Source: Betaproteobacteria bacterium (GTDB lineage: Bacteria > Pseudomonadota > Gammaproteobacteria > Burkholderiales > Thiobacillaceae). Taken from it: a stretch of 33,705 bases of DNA. The notes under the pieces are model-generated. The model was given only the letters and a program-made list of their open reading frames with translations, was not told the DNA's origin and ran no database searches. How positions within the stretch are numbered: position 1 is the stretch's first letter; each line of letters starts with the position of its first letter. This document shows positions 28,851 to 33,705 of this stretch, piece after piece. Both the position numbers and the translations under genes were made by a program. The DNA lies in NCBI GenBank assembly GCA_020049415.1, contig JAIFKV010000087.1, positions 1-33,705 of the forward strand. Reading direction: 5' to 3'.

Positions 28851-28857
28851 TCAACCC

Positions 28858-30306
28858 ATGATCAAAAAATTCCATGCTCAAACCACCCGCGATGCGCTCC
28901 GCCAGGTGCGCGATGCGCTTGGCGCCAGCGCCTTGATCTTGTCCAACCGGCAAGTTGCCGGCGGGGTGGAAATCATTGCCGTGGCGGATATGGATATGGC
29001 TGCGCTCGCTGCGCAGGCCGAACCGGCCTTGTGGCGAAATGCACCGGCGCAGCCAGCGCCACCGGTGCGTGCCGCGCCGCCGCCGGCGCAGCCCGCGCGG
29101 GGAAGCCTGACGCTGGATGAAGCCAAGCCTCAACTGGCCACCTTGGCCGATTATCTGGCTGAGCGCGATGTCTCCAGCCTGATTCGCCCATCGCCAAGCC
29201 GGCAGGCGGCGCAGGCGGCCAAAGTAGAGACCGCGCCGGCCGCTCACGCTTTAAAACAGTCAGCCCCGCCAGCCGCTTCGCCTGCTCCGGTCGATGCCGA
29301 CAGAAGCGATGCGGTCGATGAGTTGGCGCGGGAAATGCGCTTGTTGCGCGGCATGGTGGAAGGTCAACTAGCCGGTTTTGCCTGGAACGATTTGACGCGC
29401 CGCGATCCGGTTCGGCTTGAGGCGATGAAACGATTGTTGGCGGCGGGGTTTTCAGCCGCTTTCGCGCGGATGTTGTTGGAGCGACTGCCGTCGGAAGAGG
29501 CGGATTTGGCGCGGGCGCTGAAATGGATCAAATCGACCATCGCGCATAACCTCAAATTGGCCAACAGTGCCGACGACATTGTCGAGCGCGGGGGTGTCTA
29601 TGCGCTGGTTGGACCGACCGGCGTCGGTAAAACCACTACCGTCGCCAAATTGGCGGCGCGTGCTGTACTGCGGCATGGCGCGGCAAAAGTAGCGTTGGTG
29701 ACGACGGATACTTATCGAATTGGCGCGCAAGACCAGTTGCGCATTTACGGCCGCATTCTGGGCACGCCAGTTTTTGCCGTGCGTGATGAAAACGATCTGG
29801 AGATGACCCTGTCGGACCTCTCCGGCCGGCATCTGGTGTTCATCGATACCGTCGGCATGAGCCAGCGCGACAAGCGATTGGCCGAGCAAGTCGCCTTGTT
29901 GTGCGGCGAACAGCGCGATGTGAAACGGCTCTTGCTGCTAGGCGCGCCCAGCCAGGGCGTAACCCTGGAAGAAGTCGCGCGCGCATACAGCGGCCCCGGT
30001 TTGATTGGATGCATTCTGACCAAGATCGACGAGGCGCTGACTTACGGCCCGGTGCTGGATGTCGCGATACGGCACGAATTGCCGCTGCATTACGTCACCA
30101 ACGGCCAGCGCGTGCCAGAAGATCTGCACCTCGCCAATGCCGTTTATCTGGCTGATCGAGCCTTTCGCATCAATCAGCATGAGTCGCCGTTTACGCAGGA
30201 TGAAAGCGATTATCCTATCTTGATGGCGGCGGCAATGCAGACCGCCGCGATGCCGGATATGGGCGACGGCGGCGAGTCGATGGGAGGCTGGAGTGCAGCT
30301 CGCTGA
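28858..30306 (+). CDS. flhF: Flagellar SRP-like GTPase FlhF
   Basis: The 482-residue protein sets the polar site of flagellar assembly. It has an N-terminal basic B domain (MIKKFHAQTTRDALRQVRDA), then a long proline- and alanine-rich linker (about 60-160). An N domain and a G domain follow, with P-loop GPTGVGKTTT at 252-261. Further GTPase motifs are DTYRIGAQDQL, DTVGMSQRD and TKIDEALTYG. It belongs to the SRP GTPase family with Ffh and FtsY. GTP-driven dimerisation and activation by FlhG are known for the family. The gene overlaps the start of the flhG-like gene by 14 bases. A glycine- and methionine-rich tail after residue 455 is atypical and may be lineage-specific. Confidence 0.96.
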   Translation: MIKKFHAQTTRDALRQVRDALGASALILSNRQVAGGVEIIAVADMDMAALAAQAEPALWRNAPAQPAPPVRAAPPPAQPARGSLTLDEAKPQLATLADYLAERDVSSLIRPSPSRQAAQAAKVETAPAAHALKQSAPPAASPAPVDADRSDAVDELAREMRLLRGMVEGQLAGFAWNDLTRRDPVRLEAMKRLLAAGFSAAFARMLLERLPSEEADLARALKWIKSTIAHNLKLANSADDIVERGGVYALVGPTGVGKTTTVAKLAARAVLRHGAAKVALVTTDTYRIGAQDQLRIYGRILGTPVFAVRDENDLEMTLSDLSGRHLVFIDTVGMSQRDKRLAEQVALLCGEQRDVKRLLLLGAPSQGVTLEEVARAYSGPGLIGCILTKIDEALTYGPVLDVAIRHELPLHYVTNGQRVPEDLHLANAVYLADRAFRINQHESPFTQDESDYPILMAAAMQTAAMPDMGDGGESMGGWSAAR

Positions 30307-31156
30307 CCCGCTCGACCAAGCCAGTGGTTTACGCCGATTATTTGCGCCGGAACCCACATTTCAGGCGCTTGGGGTGTTTGGCGCCGATGCGCGCCGCACC
30401 GCCCGAGCCTGTGCCGCGCTCGCCTTGGGCTTGGGAAGGCAGGGGCGTCGGGTGTTGGTGATGGACGAAACACCGGCGCCGAACAATGTCGCCGGTTTGC
30501 TGGGAATTCTGCCGCGCTACGGTTTGGTCGATGCGCCCAGCCTGGGTTTGGCCGCCGTCGTGCGGCCCGCGCTGGACGGTCTGATTTTGCTGGCGGCGCA
30601 AGATGGTCTGAGAACCTTGGCGGGTTGGTCCGAGCATGCTTTACTCGATATGGCGGATGCTTGGAGAGTGCGCGCGGATGCGCCGGAATGGTTGCTGCAC
30701 AATGGTGGCGATGGCCCGATTCGGAGCAACGGTTTGGCCGCTACCGCCAATTTGCGCGTGCTGGTGGTGCCGGCGCAACGCGCCGCCTTGGCGGATGCTT
30801 ATGCCGTCATGAAAACCGCGCACGCGGCATGGTCGGGCAAGCATTGGTTTGTGATGGTGGAGGCGGCTGAGGAAGAGTTGGCATTGGGCTTGTTCGCCTC
30901 TTTGAGCGAAACGGCACAACGTTTTCTTGATGTGAAGCCCCAGTTTCTGGGCCGCATGGCGCGCGAGAAGCCGGGCGTCAAGCCAGATGCGGTGGAGGCG
31001 GTATTGATCGATGCTTTGAGTAAAGCGGGTGGCCGGCAGTCTCAGATCGAGCGGATCGACTTTGAGCAGTATTGGCAACGAATGTGGCTGTTCAGTCGCA
31101 TGAACATGGAAGCGGCTGGCAAGAAAGCACAGAAAGGTTGGCGGCGTGCAGGTTAG
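30293..31156 (+). CDS. FlhG/FleN-like MinD-family protein with degenerate nucleotide-binding loop
   Basis: The position between flhF and fliA, the length (287 aa) and the fold pattern point to FlhG, the MinD-like ATPase that limits flagellar number. At the expected Walker A site (GKGGxGKT), residues 30-37 read GADARRTA, so both lysines are lost. The Walker B-like strand is VLVMDETPAPNNVAGLLG (54-71). It retains D58 and the asparagine pair, as in VLLLDADLGLAN of normal members. The C-terminal region is basic (AAGKKAQKGWRRAG). The start is GTG 30293 with GGGAGG five bases upstream, inside the end of flhF. ATP binding is doubtful; it may act as a non-catalytic partner, or the family may be misread. 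Confidence 0.7.
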   Translation: MQLADPLDQASGLRRLFAPEPTFQALGVFGADARRTARACAALALGLGRQGRRVLVMDETPAPNNVAGLLGILPRYGLVDAPSLGLAAVVRPALDGLILLAAQDGLRTLAGWSEHALLDMADAWRVRADAPEWLLHNGGDGPIRSNGLAATANLRVLVVPAQRAALADAYAVMKTAHAAWSGKHWFVMVEAAEEELALGLFASLSETAQRFLDVKPQFLGRMAREKPGVKPDAVEAVLIDALSKAGGRQSQIERIDFEQYWQRMWLFSRMNMEAAGKKAQKGWRRAG

Positions 31157-31859
31157 CGATAAAGAAGCGTTGGTGCATACGCATTTGCCGATGGTCAAGC
31201 GAATCGCTTACCACATGATGACGCGCTTGCCTGCTTGTGTGGAAGTCGATGACCTGATTCAGGCTGGCTTGATGGGGTTGCTGGATGCGGTCGATCGTTT
31301 CAATAGCGAGCAAGGCGCGCATTTTGAAACTTACGCGACGCAACGCATACGCGGTGCCATGCTGGATGAATTGCGCGATGCCGACTGGGCGACGCGCAAT
31401 GTTCGTCGGGCGGGTCGGCAAATCGAAAACACCATCAACGTCTTGCAGCAGCGACACCATCGGCAACCGTCCGAACAGGAGATCGCGGATGAAATGGGGC
31501 TCGATATTCAAGCTTATTTCGAGTTGTTGAACGATGCGCGCGGCTCGCAGTTGGTGTACTACGAAGATCTGCACAGCGCCGATGGCGATGATTTTCTCGA
31601 ACGTTTTGCCGACGCGCGGAATCAAGCGCCCTTCGATATCCTCGCCTCGCGCCATTTCAAAGGCGCGCTGGCCAAAGCGGTGGGCATCTTGCCTGAACGA
31701 GAAAAGCAGCTGATGGGCATGTATTACGAGCAGGACATGAATTTCAAGGAAATCGGCGCCGTTCTCGGGGTGTCGGAATCGCGCGTCTGCCAGTTACATG
31801 GTCAAGCCATCGCCCGCCTGCGTGGGCGTTTGCATGAATGGTCGAGCAGCGTCGAATAG
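31146..31859 (+). CDS. fliA: Flagellar sigma factor FliA (sigma-28)
   Basis: The 237-residue sigma factor directs transcription of late flagellar genes such as flagellin and stators. Region 2 is clear: HLPMVKRIAYHMMTRLP, then VEVDDLIQAGLMGLLDAVDRF and FETYATQRIRGAMLDELRD, followed by DWATRNVRR. Region 3 carries PSEQEIADEMGLD. Region 4 carries LPEREKQLMGMYYEQDMNFK and IGAVLGVSESRVCQLHGQA. The start is GTG 31146, overlapping the end of the upstream flhG-like gene. FlgM, its anti-sigma factor, is not in the window. No sigma-28 promoter was recognised inside the cluster. motC follows after 11 bases. Confidence 0.97.
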   Translation: MQVSDKEALVHTHLPMVKRIAYHMMTRLPACVEVDDLIQAGLMGLLDAVDRFNSEQGAHFETYATQRIRGAMLDELRDADWATRNVRRAGRQIENTINVLQQRHHRQPSEQEIADEMGLDIQAYFELLNDARGSQLVYYEDLHSADGDDFLERFADARNQAPFDILASRHFKGALAKAVGILPEREKQLMGMYYEQDMNFKEIGAVLGVSESRVCQLHGQAIARLRGRLHEWSSSVE

Positions 31860-31870
31860 GCGATCTGAAT

Positions 31871-32611
31871 ATGGACATCATCAGCATTATCGGCATCCTT
31901 CTCAGTCTGACCGCGATTTTGCTCGGGCAATATCTGGAAGGCGGGCATATGAGCTCGTTGCTTCAGTTCACCGCTTTCATGATTGTGATCGGCGGCACGC
32001 TGGGCGCGGTGATGCTGCAAACCAGTCTGAAGGATTTCATGAACGGGCTCAGTATGCTCAAGTGGGTCATTCAACCGCCACGCATCGCTAGTCAGGAGAC
32101 GCTCGACATGATTCTCGACTGGAGTCAAAAGGCGCGCCGGGGTGGCTTGCTGGCGTTGGAGCCATTCATTGATGAACAAAAGGATCTGTTCCATCGGCGC
32201 GGCCTGCAAATGTTGGTCGATGGCGTCGAACCCGAGGTTTTACGGGAGACGCTGGAACTGGATCTGGAAGTCTACGAGCGGCAGAGCGTCAATGCCGCCA
32301 AGGTCTGGCAAGCCGCCGGCGGTTATTCGCCCACCATCGGAATCCTGGGCGCGGTCATGGGGTTGATCCACGTTATGGAAAACCTGTCCGACCCTTCCAA
32401 GCTGGGTTCGGGCATTGCCGTTGCTTTTGTGGCGACGATTTATGGTGTTGGCGGCGCCAATCTGTTCTTTTTGCCGGTCGCGGGGAAGTTGCGTTACTGG
32501 GTGGGACGGCTGGTTAACAACAAGGAATTCTTCATTCAAGGCATCGTCGCCATCGCCAACGGTGAAAACCCGCGTGCCATCGAGGCGAAATTACAGGGTT
32601 ATATGTCCTGA
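31871..32611 (+). CDS. motC: Flagellar stator protein MotC (MotA family)
   Basis: The 246-residue protein is the MotA-type subunit of a proton-driven stator. It has an N-terminal helix (MDIISIIGILLSLTAILLGQ), a second helix near residue 30 (FTAFMIVIGGTLGAVML), a cytoplasmic loop, and two C-terminal helices. Those last two include GGYSPTIGILGAVMGLIHVM and IAVAFVATIYGVGGANLFFL. ATG 31871 is chosen because it starts exactly at the first helix; the same frame is open from 31838 within fliA. In Pseudomonas the MotCD pair is a second stator encoded beside fliA and chemotaxis genes. Here the chemotaxis genes normally lying between are absent. Confidence 0.93.
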   Translation: MDIISIIGILLSLTAILLGQYLEGGHMSSLLQFTAFMIVIGGTLGAVMLQTSLKDFMNGLSMLKWVIQPPRIASQETLDMILDWSQKARRGGLLALEPFIDEQKDLFHRRGLQMLVDGVEPEVLRETLELDLEVYERQSVNAAKVWQAAGGYSPTIGILGAVMGLIHVMENLSDPSKLGSGIAVAFVATIYGVGGANLFFLPVAGKLRYWVGRLVNNKEFFIQGIVAIANGENPRAIEAKLQGYMS

Positions 32612-32625
32612 CTCGGAGGATCGAC

Positions 32626-33453
32626 ATGGCCCGTAAAAAACTGCCCGAAGAACATGAAAATATGGAGCGCTGGTTGGTTTCCTATGCCGACTTCATTACG
32701 CTGCTGTTTGCATTCTTCGTCGTCATGTACGCAATATCTTCGGTAAACGAAGGTAAATATCGGGTGATGTCAGACTCCTTGATCAGCGCATTCAAGGAAG
32801 CTCCGAGTAGCGATAAATTGATTCAGATGGACACCAAAAGCCCGGAGATGTTGACAGGGACGGGCAAACCAATCGGTAAAACCGTGCCTCAGCCCCAGAC
32901 AGTTGAACGTCAACAAGCCGCTGATCGGATGAAAAAGGTCGCCAAGAACGTTTTGCAGGCGATGCAGCCGCTGATTCAGGACGGCCAGGTGCGGGTAACG
33001 CAATCGCCGCGTGGCATTACCGTGGAAATCAATGCCAGCGTGTTGTTTAAAAGTGGCGATGCCATATTGCAGCCGCAATCGTCGGAAGCGCTGGCCGCTG
33101 TCGCGCACGTCCTGACGCAGATCGAAAATCCGATTCAGGTGGAAGGGCACACCGACAATATTCCAATCAACAGTCCCAGCTTTCCCTCGAATTGGGAGTT
33201 GTCATCCGCCCGCGCGGGCAGCGTGGTGCGCCTCTTTACCGAGCGCGGCGTGCCTGCCGCGCGCATGGTCGCCATTGGCTATGCCGATAATCGGCCGGTC
33301 GATACCAACGCCACGCTGGACGGTCGCAGCCGGAATCGGCGGGTGAACGTATTGATTCTGAACGAGGTGGGCGGGGTGGCGAGCGAAATTACCTTGCAGG
33401 ACGACGGCTCAATAACTCAAACCGGGGCTATTCCAACGCCTGGGAGTCGATAA
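32626..33453 (+). CDS. motD: Flagellar stator protein MotD (MotB family)
   Basis: The 275-residue partner of MotC has a short cytoplasmic head and one membrane helix with the proton-binding D22 (SYADFITLLFAFFVVMYAIS). It also has a periplasmic plug and linker, and an OmpA-like peptidoglycan-binding domain from about residue 135. That domain shows VLFKSGDAIL, VEGHTDNIPI, NWELSSARAGSVVR and GRSRNRRVNVLIL. The segment EEHENMERWLVSYADF is typical of MotD. CGGAGGA nine bases before the ATG is a good ribosome-binding site. It ends the visible flagellar run; after it comes an intergenic repeat with no gene. Confidence 0.94.
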   Translation: MARKKLPEEHENMERWLVSYADFITLLFAFFVVMYAISSVNEGKYRVMSDSLISAFKEAPSSDKLIQMDTKSPEMLTGTGKPIGKTVPQPQTVERQQAADRMKKVAKNVLQAMQPLIQDGQVRVTQSPRGITVEINASVLFKSGDAILQPQSSEALAAVAHVLTQIENPIQVEGHTDNIPINSPSFPSNWELSSARAGSVVRLFTERGVPAARMVAIGYADNRPVDTNATLDGRSRNRRVNVLILNEVGGVASEITLQDDGSITQTGAIPTPGSR

Positions 33454-33556
33454 AAACTTACTGTCGCTCGTTTGATTCGCCAAGCGACTTCATCCGAAAG
33501 CGGAACAACGCGATGCTCGGAGTCGATTCGATGCGTTTTTCAATCTGCATCAGTCC

Positions 33557-33705
33557 GCGTAGGGCGGAAAAGCCGGCGGTTTTTTGCCGGCGCCTTCCGC
33601 CGAATGAAACACATTTGATCTTCACGCACCGCTCTCTGGTGGGCGCATCGTCAACAATCAGCCGAATCAATCATGCGGCGGAAGGCGCGATACAGCCGCT
33701 TTTCC
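33557..33705. repeat. Nested inverted-repeat element downstream of motD (continues past window)
   Basis: The left part starts GCGTAGGGCGGAAAAGCCGG and folds back on GCCGGCGCCTTCCGCCG. GCGCCTTCCGCCG at 33590-33602 recurs in perfect inverted form as CGGCGGAAGGCGC at 33676-33688. CGCTTTTCC at the right edge is the inverse of GGAAAAGC on the left. The whole is a large palindrome of two hairpin arms, of a REP/BIME or MITE type, and its right end lies outside the window. No gene was found in 33454-33705. The first hairpin and its T run could also end motD transcription. Confidence 0.7.

Overview
The window looks like a chromosomal segment of a flagellated betaproteobacterium, probably Nitrosomonadales or Rhodocyclales; the genus cannot be fixed from the sequence alone. 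The basis is moderately high GC, the runs yhdP-nitrilase-tldD-lipA, argB-STAS-hslV, gltBD and flhB-flhA-flhF-flhG-fliA-motC-motD, and protein sequences of betaproteobacterial type. No rRNA, tRNA, CRISPR array or intact mobile element was seen.

Layout. (1) Positions 1-3027, minus strand: a decayed defence island. It holds an N-terminally truncated type I methyltransferase (HsdM), a remnant of one DUF1016/YhcG-type nuclease, a second YhcG gene broken by an in-frame TAG, and an internal HsdR piece joined to the YhcG 3' end and running off the left edge. (2) 3028-4545, minus: an AmpG-like muropeptide permease. (3) 4706-13414, plus: a Uma2 remnant, a CobW-type GTPase, the giant envelope protein YhdP, a Nit-type amidohydrolase, TldD and lipoyl synthase LipA. 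(4) 13596-16223, minus: argB, a protein built of two helical-plus-STAS modules, and hslV without hslU. (5) 16570-18686, plus: a compact RiPP-type cluster of the HvfABC/bufferin kind. It comprises a secreted precursor with six 17-residue repeats and 12 EGKCG cysteines, a DUF692 (MNIO) enzyme and a DUF2063 partner. (6) 18816-24862, plus: gltB-gltD (glutamate synthase) closed by a clear terminator. (7) 25104-25463: a small lipoprotein. (8) 25639-33453, plus: the flagellar export, placement, sigma-28 and second-stator genes, mostly overlapping or nearly so. (9) The right edge holds an intergenic inverted-repeat element that continues outside the window.

How the genes work together. The MNIO enzyme and its partner probably modify the repeat cysteines of the precursor into copper-chelating groups before or during export, giving a periplasmic metal-buffering peptide; this is the most interesting system here. 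FlhB and FlhA form the flagellar export gate, FlhF and FlhG set flagellar position and number, FliA switches on late flagellar genes, and MotC/MotD supply a stator. Two departures from the flagellar norm stand out: an NPLH instead of NPTH cleavage motif in FlhB, and an FlhG-type protein with no recognisable Walker A loop. The left defence island looks like the product of several deletions and is probably not functional.
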